A DNA stretch of 64,000 bases from Kosakonia sp. BYX6 (GCF_038449125.1 NZ_CP151800.1:4064406-4128405), one strand, 5' to 3'. Shown: positions 40,053-49,744, counted from the first letter of the stretch. Notes: generated from the sequence alone by a model not told the origin. Made by a program: numbers and translations.

Positions 40053-43000
40053 ATGATCACCTTCAAAAACGAAGCACAATTTGAGCAGGCCTTTATTGAG
40101 GTACTCACCAACAAAGGTTGGGAGTCGGAGATACTCAAAAACAAAACCGAGGCCGATTTACTGCAAAACTGGGCAGACATTTTGTTTGAAAACAATTGCC
40201 AGCGAGATCGCCTAAACGATGTCCCGCTTACTGCAACTGAAATGCAGCAAATTATTGAGCAAATTAAAGAACTTAAAACACCACTCAAGCTCAACGGCTT
40301 AATTAACGGCAAAACCGTGGCCATTAAGCGCGATAACCCAGCCGATACTTTGCATATGGGTAAAGAAGTTAGCTTAAAAATATACGATCGCCAGGAAATT
40401 GCCGCAGGTCAAAGCCGTTACCAAATTGTACAGCAGCCTAAATTTGAACGCGGCAGCCCTTTGCGTAACGACAGACGAGGTGACGTGTTGCTACTGATTA
40501 ACGGCATGCCGGTGATCCATGTAGAGTTAAAGCGTAGCGGGATCCCGGTTAGCCAGGCCGTAAACCAAATTGAAAAGTACAGTACAGAAGGCTTATTTAA
40601 CGGCCTGTTTTCGCTCATCCAGGTGTTTGTAGCTATGGAGCCAAACGAGACCAAATACTTTGCCAACCCCGGACTAGACGGCAAGTTTAACCCCGATTAT
40701 CAGTTTAACTGGGCCGATTTTAATAACGAACCCATGAACTACTGGAAAGACATCGCCTCTACCTTGCTTTCTATCCCTATGGCGCATCAGTTGATTGGCT
40801 TTTATACCGTCGCCGACGATACCGACGGCGTGCTTAAGGTAATGCGCAGTTATCAGTATTACGCCGCCAATGCGATATCAGACAAAGTAGCCAAAACCAA
40901 CTGGCAACAGCTGGGTAGCGCTAATAACCCTGATCGTCTCGGGGGTTATGTGTGGCATACTACCGGTTCGGGAAAAACCATGACCAGTTTTAAATCGGCA
41001 CAGTTAATTGCACAATCGAAAGATGCCGATAAAGTGATTTTTTTAATGGACAGGATTGAGCTGGGTACCCAATCTCTGACGGAATATCGCAATTTTGCTA
41101 GCGATGGTGAAACCGTTCAAGCTACAGAGAATACTCATGTACTCATTACCAAATTAAAAAGCAGTGCAACTTCCGATACGTTAATTGTTAGCTCCATTCA
41201 AAAAATGAGTAATATTTTTGAAGAAGCTAATGATGAGGGAACAGCAACAAATGCAGCTGATATAGATAAAATCCGTGCTAAGCGCTTGGTATTTATTATT
41301 GATGAAGCACATCGCTCAACGATGAGTGGAGGCAAAGAAAATAAACTAGGCATGCTGGTAAGCATTAAAAAAACATTCCCTAAGGCACTCTTTTTTGGTT
41401 TTACCGGCACGCCGATTCATGATGAAAATAAAATCAATAGCAATACTACCGCTGATGTTTTTGGTAACGAGTTGCATCGCTATAGCATAGCAGATGGTAT
41501 ACGTGATGGTAACGTTTTGGGATTTGATCCTTACAAAGTACCTACTTTTAGAGATAGTGATCTAAGGAAAGAAGTTGCATTAGAACAAGCCAGGGCTGAA
41601 TCGGTTGCTGATGCGATGGCTGATCCAGCAAAAAAGAAAAAGTTTAATCACTTTTTAAATGACGTACCGATGGCTGGCTATAAAGATGCCACTGGCAAAT
41701 ACCATAAAGGCATTGAAGATTATGTACCTAAAAGCCAATATTTAACGGCTACCCACCAGGAAAAAGTCGTCAGTGACATTTTAGATAAATGGGATGTACT
41801 CAGTCAAGGCAATAAATTTCACGCGATTTTAGCCACAAATAGTATCGCTGAAGCGATTGACTATTACCGGCGTTTAAAAGCGGCCAAACCTGAGCTAAAA
41901 ATCTCAGCCTTGTTTGACCCAAATATTGATAACGACGGTAGTGGTGACCGAGGCCCAACCTTTAAAGGCGATGGGCTGGATGAAATCATGAGTGACTACA
42001 ATAAGCGTTATGGCCACGATTTTGATTTTGCCCGCCACGCCGCTTTTAAAAAAGATTTAGCGGCACGCCTTGCTCATAAAAAACCTTACGAACGCATTCA
42101 TACCGAGCCTTCAAAGCAATTAGATTTATTGATTGTAGTGGATCAAATGCTCACTGGTTTTGATTCTAAATGGCTTAATACTTTGTATTTAGACAAGGTG
42201 ATAAAATACCAAAATATAATTCAAGCGTTCTCACGCACCAATCGCTTGTTTGGTCCCGACAAACCCCACGGCATCATCCGTTATTACCGCTACCCACATA
42301 CAATGGAGCAGCACATTAATGCTGCGGTAAAACTCTATTCCGGCGATAAACCTATCGGCTTGTTTGTTGACAAGTTAGAAAGCAATCTTAAAGCCATAAA
42401 TGAATTAGTAGCTGACATTACTGAGCTGTTTGTTACCGCTGACGTGGAGAATTTTGAAAAACTGCCAGACGATATAGATGCCTGTGCCCAATTTGCCAAG
42501 TTGTTTAATACCTTTAACCAGCACCTGGAAGCGGCTAAAGTACAAGGCTTCCATTGGGAACAGTCGGTCTATTCCTTTACTGAAAATAATGCAGAACATG
42601 AAGTAACGCTAGCTATGGACGAACAAACTTACCTGAGTCTGGTCCTGCGCTATAAAGAATTAACAGCCAAAGGTGAGCACGATGGTGCAGGTGGTGGCGA
42701 TGTGCCTTTTGATATCAGTGGTTATTTAACTGAAATAGATACCGGCAAAATCGATGCCGACTATATGAATAGCCGATTCGATAAATATTTAAAAGAGCTG
42801 AACAAACACCAGGACCCTGCAAGCATTGAATCCACATTAAATGAACTGCACAAGTCGTTTGCAACACTCACCCAAATTGAGCAGAAATACGCCAAACTCT
42901 TCTTGCACGACTTGCAGCGCGGCGATGCTCAGCTCGTTGAAGACCATACTTTCAGAGACTACATCAACATCTACAAAAATAACGCTGAAAATGCGCAAAT

Positions 43001-43280
43001 AAACGCAGTTATTAGCGCTCTTGGTGTAGATAAAGAACTACTCATAGCATTAATGGTTGATAGTGTTAATGAAAAAAATCTAAACGATTTTGGTCGCTTC
43101 GATGCATTAAAAGAATCGGTAGACAAGGCAAAAGCAAAAATCTATTTTGAAAAACAAGATGGCATAACCATACCTCTATTTAAGCTTAATATACGCATTG
43201 AACAGTTTTTAAAACAGTTTATTTTTGCACAAAAAAATGATTTTTTAAGTGACACAGATGTTGTTGGTGATGTGAAGTGA
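40053..43280 (+). CDS. hsdR: type I restriction endonuclease subunit (HsdR)
   Basis: A 1075-residue motor-nuclease. The ATG at 40053 follows TAGGGAG; a GTG at 40047 inside that motif is less likely. The nuclease domain has RGDVLLLINGMPVIHVELKRSG (PD-(D/E)XK). Helicase motifs are WHTTGSGKTMTSF (I), LVFIIDEAHRS (II, DEAH) and GFTGTPIH (III). The C-terminal domain is about 350 residues and binds the methyltransferase. No frameshift is present, unlike the separate hsdR remnant at 25394-26819. This completes an intact HsdMSR system in element 1. Confidence 0.94.
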   Translation: MITFKNEAQFEQAFIEVLTNKGWESEILKNKTEADLLQNWADILFENNCQRDRLNDVPLTATEMQQIIEQIKELKTPLKLNGLINGKTVAIKRDNPADTLHMGKEVSLKIYDRQEIAAGQSRYQIVQQPKFERGSPLRNDRRGDVLLLINGMPVIHVELKRSGIPVSQAVNQIEKYSTEGLFNGLFSLIQVFVAMEPNETKYFANPGLDGKFNPDYQFNWADFNNEPMNYWKDIASTLLSIPMAHQLIGFYTVADDTDGVLKVMRSYQYYAANAISDKVAKTNWQQLGSANNPDRLGGYVWHTTGSGKTMTSFKSAQLIAQSKDADKVIFLMDRIELGTQSLTEYRNFASDGETVQATENTHVLITKLKSSATSDTLIVSSIQKMSNIFEEANDEGTATNAADIDKIRAKRLVFIIDEAHRSTMSGGKENKLGMLVSIKKTFPKALFFGFTGTPIHDENKINSNTTADVFGNELHRYSIADGIRDGNVLGFDPYKVPTFRDSDLRKEVALEQARAESVADAMADPAKKKKFNHFLNDVPMAGYKDATGKYHKGIEDYVPKSQYLTATHQEKVVSDILDKWDVLSQGNKFHAILATNSIAEAIDYYRRLKAAKPELKISALFDPNIDNDGSGDRGPTFKGDGLDEIMSDYNKRYGHDFDFARHAAFKKDLAARLAHKKPYERIHTEPSKQLDLLIVVDQMLTGFDSKWLNTLYLDKVIKYQNIIQAFSRTNRLFGPDKPHGIIRYYRYPHTMEQHINAAVKLYSGDKPIGLFVDKLESNLKAINELVADITELFVTADVENFEKLPDDIDACAQFAKLFNTFNQHLEAAKVQGFHWEQSVYSFTENNAEHEVTLAMDEQTYLSLVLRYKELTAKGEHDGAGGGDVPFDISGYLTEIDTGKIDADYMNSRFDKYLKELNKHQDPASIESTLNELHKSFATLTQIEQKYAKLFLHDLQRGDAQLVEDHTFRDYINIYKNNAENAQINAVISALGVDKELLIALMVDSVNEKNLNDFGRFDALKESVDKAKAKIYFEKQDGITIPLFKLNIRIEQFLKQFIFAQKNDFLSDTDVVGDVK

Positions 43281-43289
43281 TGGACGTCC

Positions 43290-43330
43290 CTCAGCATGAG
43301 GCCCTATCATACTTATGCTGAGTGATCTTT
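43290..43330 (+). terminator. probable terminator after hsdR
   Basis: An 8-bp stem (CTCAGCAT / ATGCTGAG) with a 17-base loop ends at 43322, followed by TGATCTTTTT. It starts 10 bases after the hsdR stop. Confidence 0.5.
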
Positions 43331-43715
43331 TTCAGAGATTCTGCACATGAACTCGATAAAAGTGAATAGTCCGGTTATACGGAATACTTACAGTAATCTC
43401 ACCACGCATGAGTTGCGTAAGGGTCATGCAGATAATTGTTTTTTGCCGCATAGACAATAGTATAAATAAAGTCGTCAATGTCTTTCGGAAAATCTAATTT
43501 AGTTTTTTCATGCGTAATCCACCTCCTAATCAGCCTAAGGGAGTCGTAGCCATTACGTTAATTTTATTATAAAACAAAGATGAAAGTTTCTTAGCCTTCA
43601 CAAATTGCTCAAGCGATTTACAGCATTGCCCGAGCTGATTTATGAGTCTCTAAATAATAAATTAGCAAACACAATAAGGCATGCTCAACGCATGCCTTAT
43701 AGAAACTCTTTTTAA
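43331..43715. other. intergenic region between hsdR and the integrase
   Basis: An AT-rich stretch with no gene I can support. It separates the convergent hsdR and integrase genes; the integrase stop is at its right edge. Confidence 0.5.
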
Positions 43716-44975
43716 TCAGCTCGCATTTAATTTAGCAAAATCAAATGGGCTAATTCCCTTCAACCGATTTACATCCAGAAAATCCGCCCACCACTGCAGC
43801 ATCAATCGTCTCTCATCCAAATGTTCAGCCTTATGAATGTAAGCAGCACGTACAGAGTTACGCTCCATATGGCTCATCTGCCTTTCAACAGCGTCCCTAG
43901 ACCACAGCCCTGATTCAATCAACGAGCTACATGCCATGGTCCTGAAGCCATGACCGCAAACCTCAATCTTAGTGTCATATCCCATCACGCGCAGCGCCTT
44001 GTTCACTGTATTTTCACTCATCGGTTTACAAGGATTGTGATCTCCAACGAAAACAAAATCGCGCTCGCCACTAAGCTTATGAACCTGTTTAAGGATTGCC
44101 AGTGCCTGACGAGAAAGCGGCACTAAATGAGGAGTACGCATTTTCGAGCCACGTTCCGAATGCTTCACTCCTTCAATAGCTTCTCGTTCTGCCGGGATTG
44201 TCCACATTGCCCTTTCAAAATCGATTTCAGACCAACGGGCAAAGCGCAACTCACTGGAACGAATAAAGATTAATAACGTGAGCTCAACAGCCAGACGGGT
44301 TAAAGGTCGTCCGGAGTAGCTATCAATTCGGTGGAGTAGTTCAGGTAAGCGTTTCAGTTCAAGTGCTGGTCGATGGACACGATTACTTGAAGCAACTGCC
44401 CCAGCCATCTCCTGAGCAGGATTGTAATCGATCAAACCGCTTTGCACTGCATAACGCATAATCGCATTGGTACGCTGCTGAAGACGCGAAGCTACTTCAA
44501 GACGCCCTGTAGCCTCAACTCCTTTGATAGGAACAAGGAGATCGCGAGTACTAAAACTATCAATACTCCGCTTCCCAATTGCTGGGAACAAATTATCTTC
44601 CAGGCTCTTCAGCACCCGTCGGCTATGTTCCTCTGACCATTTCTTGTTAGTTGCATGCCACTCTCTGGCAACTGACTCAAAGGTAATAGCCTCTTTCGCC
44701 TGTTCTTCTTTCACAGCACGTTTATGCTCGCGAGGATCGATTCCAGCAGCTACAAGCCGCCTTGCCTCTTCCCTCTTCTGCCTCGCATCAGCTAATGACG
44801 TTTCAGGATAAACCCCAAACGCCATTAGGTGCTGCTTACCGCCAAAGCGAAAGCGGAACCGCCAGTATTTTGAGCCGTTGGGGTGAATCAGCAAAAACAT
44901 GCCATCCCCATCGACTAGGGTGTACTCCTTTTCCTGCGGTTTCGCAGAACGCACTTTGATATCTGTCAGAGCCAT
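43716..44975 (-). CDS. tyrosine-recombinase integrase of element 1 (P4-type)
   Basis: A 419-residue integrase. N-terminal arm-binding DUF4102 domain: MALTDIKVRSAKPQEKEYTLVDGDGMFL, then KYWRFRFRFGGK. Catalytic residues: RSSELRFARWSE (R), CGHGFRTMACS (H-x-x-R) and MERNSVRAAYIH (Tyr). It is strongly similar along its length to the integrase at 55292-56554. It faces away from the att core 204 bp upstream of its start, the standard arrangement for tRNA-targeting islands. It inserts and excises element 1 at leuX. Confidence 0.94.
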   Translation of the reverse strand: MALTDIKVRSAKPQEKEYTLVDGDGMFLLIHPNGSKYWRFRFRFGGKQHLMAFGVYPETSLADARQKREEARRLVAAGIDPREHKRAVKEEQAKEAITFESVAREWHATNKKWSEEHSRRVLKSLEDNLFPAIGKRSIDSFSTRDLLVPIKGVEATGRLEVASRLQQRTNAIMRYAVQSGLIDYNPAQEMAGAVASSNRVHRPALELKRLPELLHRIDSYSGRPLTRLAVELTLLIFIRSSELRFARWSEIDFERAMWTIPAEREAIEGVKHSERGSKMRTPHLVPLSRQALAILKQVHKLSGERDFVFVGDHNPCKPMSENTVNKALRVMGYDTKIEVCGHGFRTMACSSLIESGLWSRDAVERQMSHMERNSVRAAYIHKAEHLDERRLMLQWWADFLDVNRLKGISPFDFAKLNAS

Positions 44976-45031
44976 AAAAGTTCTCCTTCCATGTGCCGCT
45001 GTGAGTATACAACCATTATCGAACCAGCATA

Positions 45032-45051
45032 TATACTCGGTTCTATACTCA
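45032..45051. repeat. paired arm-type repeats, right end of element 1
   Basis: TATACTCG at 45032 and TATACTCA at 45044, start-to-start spacing 12 bp, about 128 bp inside the att core. A third inverted copy (TGAGTATA) is at 45002. They match the pair at 28588/28600 at the other end. Confidence 0.65.
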
Positions 45052-45136
45052 CAAGCGACTTGATGTGGATAGACACAGTTGACATCAGTTGAATGAAATT
45101 TGGCGGAAAGCCTTACAGATACTGGATTTCAGGCAC

Positions 45137-45160
45137 AAAAAAAGACGTCCGTTGACGTCT
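45137..45160 (-). terminator. terminator beside the central att core
   Basis: On the minus strand AGACGTC-AACG-GACGTCT is followed by TTTTTTT. It lies 19 bp downstream of the tRNA-end repeat in the direction leuX would be read. Element 1 therefore seems to carry a replacement terminator for leuX. Confidence 0.75.
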
Positions 45161-45178
45161 ATTGATGTTCCGATGGTG

Positions 45179-45195
45179 CGAAGGCCGGACTCAAA
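45179..45195. repeat. central attachment core shared by elements 1 and 2
   Basis: CGAAGGCCGGACTCAAA, one mismatch from the leuX copy; the upstream bases GGTG also match. It forms the right end of element 1 and the left end of the P4-like satellite, the structure expected from tandem integration into the same tRNA. Confidence 0.85.
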
Positions 45196-45248
45196 TCTCG
45201 AATTAACATTCTAATTTATAATGATTTTTAATTTTTATAATTAATATA

Positions 45249-45267
45249 TGCCCCCTTTTGTGCCCCC
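45249..45267. repeat. paired arm-type repeats, left end of the P4-like element
   Basis: TGCCCCC at 45249 and 45261, start-to-start spacing 12 bp, 54 bp inside the att core. The same pair and spacing occur at 56586/56598, with an inverted copy at 56558, at the right end. Confidence 0.7.
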
Positions 45268-45375
45268 AGACGTTTTGATGCTATAGCATTGATAATAGGT
45301 AGGAGCATATACCTTTTAAGGGTGGTACTTCCTGCCGGTGAGGTTCCGCTGTCAGGATCCTTACCGGAACAAAAA

Positions 45376-46071
45376 TTAACATTCCATTAATTTCAGAGCC
45401 GCCCTTACATAACCCTCTTCAGGTTTGAATCGTGACATGTGGCGTACGCAGACAACCGGGATACTTCTACTACTAATATTGGCCATGAAAGCGAAAGTGG
45501 TGTGGTAGCCCTTGGGGTGAGAAAATTTGAGAGTAGTTGCATCGCCAAAGTGTTTTAGCAACAGGCTTGCAGCAGAGATGGACTGAAGACTGTTGCTGTA
45601 TGCAACGATGAGATCTGGTTCGCTCAAATTGGCGGTCACATGCTCAAAAAATGCCATTGATTTTGTTTCGATCTCGTTCATTGTCATATTTCGACAAGCT
45701 GCTTCTTTTTTTAGGGTTACTGCATTCTGAGAGCACATCATAAATGCATTGGTATAAATAACGTCTTCCCACCTATAACCGAGGCAAACAGGTATTTGTT
45801 GTAATCGTTTTGCAAGATGCGTGATCCCCCATTTTCCTTCTATTCCTTGTTGAACCCCGGAGATAAAAGGATGAGCATAATCTTCAAGAATAGATTGGCG
45901 ATTTGTCATACATGAATCAGCTAACGAGCCATTAAAGCCCATCACAACTAGCCGCTTTCTTGATGGTTTTGCAGCCAGGAGGTCAAAGGCGCAGTCATAA
46001 GGTCGACCCGGCAAATCAGCCAATCCAAATCGGGAGAGCCCTTCTAGAATGAAATCTCTGGTTTTATCCAT
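45376..46071 (-). CDS. possible uracil-DNA-glycosylase-fold protein, satellite cargo
   Basis: A 231-residue soluble protein. It shows the layout of the UDG superfamily: a strand ending in VVMGFNGSLADSCMTN near residues 42-57 (where UDGs have the G-x-N/D-P water-activating loop), YTNAFMMCS about 60 residues later, and VVCVRHMSRFKPEEGY at the end (where UDGs have the H-P-S or H-x-S-R leucine loop). Key residues deviate, so it may be a sensor or inactive relative. It lies between the left end and the crr iterons, downstream of alpha, where P4 has no essential gene, so it is cargo. Function unproven. Confidence 0.5.
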   Translation of the reverse strand: MDKTRDFILEGLSRFGLADLPGRPYDCAFDLLAAKPSRKRLVVMGFNGSLADSCMTNRQSILEDYAHPFISGVQQGIEGKWGITHLAKRLQQIPVCLGYRWEDVIYTNAFMMCSQNAVTLKKEAACRNMTMNEIETKSMAFFEHVTANLSEPDLIVAYSNSLQSISAASLLLKHFGDATTLKFSHPKGYHTTFAFMANISSRSIPVVCVRHMSRFKPEEGYVRAALKLMEC

Positions 46072-46135
46072 TGCTTAAATCTTCCCATGATGTGCATAGC
46101 ATCATCATATGCAAAAAAAGTTTTTTTGCACCTAA

Positions 46136-46405
46136 CTGTTCACACTGTTCACCTCGATAATTTTCCATTAAATTTCATAAAGATAGGAGGTGATGAGTTG
46201 GTGAACAGTGAACACTCGACTCTTCACCTGTGCGCGGACTTACGTACTGAGGCAAAGGAATGCTGTATACGGATGTGCAGTGAGGGGGGGTAAAAAGTTT
46301 TTTTTGGTTTTATTGTTCACACTGTTCACCCTCCTCTTTTACCCTTTACTTTCATTGACTTGAGTGGTGAACAGAAGGTGAAGGGTGAACAGTGCACTGT
46401 TCACC
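46136..46405. repeat. crr-like iteron cluster (alpha binding sites)
   Basis: At least seven copies of GGTGAACAG or its complement: 46136 (one mismatch), 46145, 46200, 46322, 46366, 46384 and 46397. The last two form the perfect 22-bp palindrome at 46384-46405. P4 alpha binds this motif at ori1 and crr. The cluster lies just downstream of the alpha gene, the position of crr in P4. Confidence 0.85.
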
Positions 46406-46421
46406 ACCTGGGATGTCAGAT

Positions 46422-46447
46422 AAAAAAAGACCGGCGGCTGCCGGTCT
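46422..46447 (-). terminator. terminator of the alpha operon
   Basis: On the minus strand AGACCGGC-AGCC-GCCGGTCT is followed by TTTTTT, just 8 bp past the alpha stop. A textbook intrinsic terminator. Confidence 0.85.
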
Positions 46448-46454
46448 GGTGAGG

Positions 46455-48788
46455 TTATGTCGCTGAGGGTTCGTCGCACTTCGGCAGCCAGTCACTGTTA
46501 CTGTCTTCCCTGAGCGTGAGATTGGTCTGCGTCCCGTGTTTTGTGTGCCGCTTTTCGTAGTTTATGCCGTACTCTTTCAGCATCATCGGCAGCCCTGTTC
46601 CGAACATTTTCAGGCTCAGCACATGCTTAAACCCGTTTGCCTCCATATACACCAGGTAGGCATGATAGAGATAGCTGCGGGGCTGGCGCGGCACGATGTT
46701 GGCATTACCCATGAACATCCCGTTAGTCTGCGGCAGCGCCTCCAGATAGCCGCAGAAATCAAAGGCCGGGTCAGCATCGCGCTTGATGCTCAGTGCCTCG
46801 TCTGAGTTCTGCTGCGACTGGAGCAGCGTGCGGGCGCTCATCGGATCGCTGAACCGCTGCATAAGCTGGCGCACTATTATCGCCAGTTCGCGGGCGATTT
46901 TGTCTTTCAGGTGCGGGTCGCGCTCCGCCGGGGCTATCTGCTCCGGGAAGTGGATAATCACCCGGCGACGGGAGACACCGCCGCTGCGGTCGGTGAAGCG
47001 CATCGGGTTATTGTTCACGGCCAGAATGACCGCCGGAATATGCGTGGAATACGCATCGCGGTATTTCGGGTCAACCGACACGGCATCGCCCCCGGTGATG
47101 GCCTTGAGTCCTGCCCCGTCCCCGCTCCATTTCTCCTGGTCAGGCAGGCGGATGAGCGAGAAGCCTGTCAGCGCCGCGCGCTCCCGCGGTGATTCCAGCG
47201 TCTCGATGGTCGCCGACGTGGCGTTGTCCTCGCCTGCGAGCATGGTCGCAATCTCGGCCAGAATGCTTTTCCCGCTTCCGCCTGGCCCGGTCACCTCGAG
47301 GAAGAGCTGCCAGTCATAGCGGTTCGCCAGCACCATAAACAGGGCGGCCAGTATCACATCGCGTTTGCCAGCACTGCCACCGGCGGCGCGGTCGAGCCAC
47401 TGCCAGAAATGCGGGGCATGGGATGCCAGCGTTTCGCCCGCGACCGGCGGGGTGAAATCCACGTCGCACAGGGTGCGCAGCCAGTGTGATTTGCTGTGCG
47501 GGCTGAACGTGCCGGTTTTGGTGTCCAGCACGCCGTTACGGAAGCCAATCAGGCGACGCGCCGGTGCCTCCTGTTGCGGAATAATCAGTTTCAGCGTCTC
47601 CACTACCGAGGTAATTTTCCCCGACGAGAACGGGGCGCGCAGGCGCCGGAACAGCCCGGCCACGTCGCGGGCAAAGTCTGAGGGTGGTATCACCTTCCAG
47701 ATACCGTTTTCATACCGGGACAGGAGCTGGCCGTTCGCATCCACCGCCAGCGCCTCACCGTAGTGCTCTTGCACCCGCAGGGCTTTATCGCTGGAGCTCA
47801 TGGCGGTAAATTCCGCCTCGCTCATGGTGTCGAACGGACTTGCAACCGGCGGGCGGATGGCGTCGTAAACTGCCCGGCGTGTGGCATCCTCCCCGTTAAG
47901 GATAAAGGCATCATTCCAGTCCCCAAACACCGGCGGCAGCGCAACCACCCCGTTGCAGGCATCTGCGGCCACTGCGGCTTTTGTCTGACCGTCACCGCTC
48001 AGGTCACGGTCGGCGGCGAGGATAATCTGACAGGCCGGGTGCTGCTTACGGGCAAGGCTCGCCAGAGAAAGGAGGTTCACGGACGAGAGCGCCACCATCA
48101 CGGTCTCGCCGGTCAGGTGATGCACGGTGAGCGCGGTTGCATACCCCTCTGCTATCCACAGACGTTTTCCGGCCTGTTTCTGGCCTTCGATGATATGGCA
48201 TGCGCCTTTCACCGCCCCGCCTTTCAGGGTGCGCTTTTCCCCGTCAGCATTAATGAGCTGGACGTTAACCAGCGCCCCGGTGTCGTCATGCAGGGGGACA
48301 ACCACATCCCCGGCGCGGTAGCTCACGCCCCCGGTTTTGTGCGTGGTGGTCAGGGTCAGGCATTCGCGTTCGGCCAGCCCCTTGCGGGTCAGGTAGGCGT
48401 TACCGGTGGCCGGGCGGGCAGATGCCACGAGCTCAGCCGCCCGTGCTGCCGCCGCTTTGCGCGCGGCGTCCGTTCCGGCATCTGCGGTCGCGGTGGCTGC
48501 CAGGGCAACCGGCGGCAGGGTGCCGGTCACGGCATTCACCTTCCCGGCGGCCTCGGATGCAGACACACCGAACACCTTTTCAACCAGTTTCAGCCCGTCA
48601 CCCGCGCCGCACTGGTTACAGAACCACGTTCCGCGCCCCTCTTTATCGTCAAAGCGGAAGCGGTCAGAGCCGCCACAGACGGGGCAGGCCTGATGCCGGT
48701 TTCTGATGACCGGCACGCCCAGCGCCGGGAGAATGCGCGGCCAGTGGCCGCACGCCATGTTAACGGTGTCCGTTACGTTCATTTTCAT
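46455..48788 (-). CDS. P4-type alpha replication protein (primase-helicase)
   Basis: A 777-residue multifunctional initiator, the same length as P4 alpha. The N-terminal zinc finger is CPVCGGSDRFRFDDKEGRG with WFCNQCG. The Toprim-like primase follows (LWIAEGYATALTV, LAADRDLSGDGQTK), then a superfamily 3 helicase with Walker A GPGGSGKSILAEIATML near residue 505, and a C-terminal origin-binding domain. It primes, unwinds and binds GGTGAACAG iterons at 46.1-46.4 kb and 50.4 kb, allowing replication independent of host DnaA. It is last in the early operon. Confidence 0.96.
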   Translation of the reverse strand: MKMNVTDTVNMACGHWPRILPALGVPVIRNRHQACPVCGGSDRFRFDDKEGRGTWFCNQCGAGDGLKLVEKVFGVSASEAAGKVNAVTGTLPPVALAATATADAGTDAARKAAAARAAELVASARPATGNAYLTRKGLAERECLTLTTTHKTGGVSYRAGDVVVPLHDDTGALVNVQLINADGEKRTLKGGAVKGACHIIEGQKQAGKRLWIAEGYATALTVHHLTGETVMVALSSVNLLSLASLARKQHPACQIILAADRDLSGDGQTKAAVAADACNGVVALPPVFGDWNDAFILNGEDATRRAVYDAIRPPVASPFDTMSEAEFTAMSSSDKALRVQEHYGEALAVDANGQLLSRYENGIWKVIPPSDFARDVAGLFRRLRAPFSSGKITSVVETLKLIIPQQEAPARRLIGFRNGVLDTKTGTFSPHSKSHWLRTLCDVDFTPPVAGETLASHAPHFWQWLDRAAGGSAGKRDVILAALFMVLANRYDWQLFLEVTGPGGSGKSILAEIATMLAGEDNATSATIETLESPRERAALTGFSLIRLPDQEKWSGDGAGLKAITGGDAVSVDPKYRDAYSTHIPAVILAVNNNPMRFTDRSGGVSRRRVIIHFPEQIAPAERDPHLKDKIARELAIIVRQLMQRFSDPMSARTLLQSQQNSDEALSIKRDADPAFDFCGYLEALPQTNGMFMGNANIVPRQPRSYLYHAYLVYMEANGFKHVLSLKMFGTGLPMMLKEYGINYEKRHTKHGTQTNLTLREDSNSDWLPKCDEPSAT

Positions 48789-48799
48789 TGGTGTGTTCC

Positions 48800-49120
48800 T
48801 CAGTGCAGGACAGGCACGCTGATATGGCGGGCGCAGAGTTCATCCATCACGGCCAGACCGAGAAAGGACAGCGACGGGGCGGCTTTCAGGGGGCCGGCAT
48901 CCATTAAATCTTCCAGCAGGGCACAGGCAATCAGGCGGCCTTTCTCCTCGCCGTGCTGGCGCAGGTAGAAGCCCTCCAGCTCGGCGGCAATGGCCGACTC
49001 CAGCGCATCAAGGGTGAGGTGGGGGTAACGGTGCTGACGATGGCACACGGTCAGCCAGGCACAGGCCACGGCGCGGCGGTAAAGCGCGGCGCGCAGCACG
49101 GGTGTTAGCGGGGTTTTCAT
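48800..49120 (-). CDS. P4 orf106-like protein (DUF5375-type)
   Basis: A 106-residue protein between orf79 and alpha, the same size and place as P4 orf106. It contains [33 protein letters not shown]. Its start overlaps the upstream gene's stop (49117-49120), so it is coupled. Function is not known. Confidence 0.78.
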   Translation of the reverse strand: MKTPLTPVLRAALYRRAVACAWLTVCHRQHRYPHLTLDALESAIAAELEGFYLRQHGEEKGRLIACALLEDLMDAGPLKAAPSLSFLGLAVMDELCARHISVPVLH

Positions 49121-49356
49121 GCGCTGACCTCCTCTGTGAGCCAGCGCTGCATGCAGCGCTCCACCACGCCGTCGAGCTGGGTGGTCATGAGGTAAATCAC
49201 GGAGGAGAGCTGCGCCTGGTGCACCGGTTCCCGGCTGACCGTCACGCTGTCATTTAACAGCGTCATGGCATTCACGAACTGGCCGACGTTACGCAGGTGC
49301 TCAAGGCACGCAAGCTCATCACGGGTGAGCGTCAGGGTCAGGTCTTTCACGCGCAC
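49117..49356 (-). CDS. small P4-like early-operon protein
   Basis: A 79-residue predicted helical protein ([21 protein letters not shown], then [18 protein letters not shown]). It overlaps both neighbours: the kil stop at its start and the orf106 start at its end. It is a typical small gene of P4-like early operons with no known role. Confidence 0.72.
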   Translation of the reverse strand: MRVKDLTLTLTRDELACLEHLRNVGQFVNAMTLLNDSVTVSREPVHQAQLSSVIYLMTTQLDGVVERCMQRWLTEEVSA

Positions 49357-49541
49357 ACCTCCGCCACCGGCAGACGCCCGGCAAAGCTGAGAATGTAATC
49401 CCGGACAAGGGAACGGCGTGCAGCGTGCTCGTCACCGGCAACGGTGCGGAGCATACAGATACGGGGTGTGCGGTCTGCGCGGCGAACGGCTGCGAAGACA
49501 TAGACAAACTGCGGGTGTGACAGGGTGAGGTGGGTAGCCAT
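49347..49541 (-). CDS. Kil/Icd-like host cell-division inhibitor
   Basis: A 64-residue protein; P4 Kil (eta) has 65. It is the family usually annotated as 'host cell division inhibitor Icd-like' ([31 protein letters not shown]). The ATG at 49541 has AAAGGAGG upstream. That ribosome-binding site is inside seqC, so CI RNA can hide it. The longer frame to 49898 reads through the CI control region and is not a real gene. Its expression is the switch between immunity and satellite replication. Confidence 0.85.
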   Translation of the reverse strand: MATHLTLSHPQFVYVFAAVRRADRTPRICMLRTVAGDEHAARRSLVRDYILSFAGRLPVAEVCA

Positions 49542-49550
49542 GGTGGCAGC

Positions 49551-49593
49551 CTCCTTTGTTAGCTTATAAAAGCTACCACCGGAGTTCCTACGC
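49551..49593 (-). promoter_or_regulatory. seqC-like target of CI RNA at the kil start
   Basis: Plus-strand blocks CCTTTGTT (49553-49560) and TTCCTACGC (49585-49593) correspond to an mRNA able to pair with CI. AAAGGAGG, the kil ribosome-binding site, overlaps the first block. Pairing would block kil translation and favour early termination, the known P4 mechanism. Confidence 0.7.
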
Positions 49594-49604
49594 TCATGGG
49601 TGGT

Positions 49605-49645
49605 AGCCCGGACGGGGGTAGGAATACCGGCAACAAAGGAAACCG
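49605..49645 (-). ncRNA. CI-like antisense immunity RNA core (seqB)
   Basis: Read on the minus strand this contains CCTTTGTTGCCGGTATTCCT, complementary to both flanking seqA and seqC blocks (AACAAAGG and GTAGGAA type). P4 immunity is set by a ~69-nt CI RNA processed from the leader transcript, whose seqB pairs with seqA and seqC. The arrangement seqA - seqB - seqC - kil is the same here. Exact ends of the RNA cannot be read. Confidence 0.7.
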
Positions 49646-49744
49646 GCCAGCCCGAGGGCTGCCCCGCCCGAGCCACCATTGTAAAAATGCGGCAACGGCA
49701 AAAAAACCGGTTCGCAAATAATGGATGCACGAGGGCACGGACAC

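Noticed and set aside
47763..48968. 401-residue plus-strand frame opposite the alpha gene
   Set aside because: Shadow of a GC-rich gene; composition is low-complexity Arg/His/Gly and the minus strand is clearly P4 alpha.
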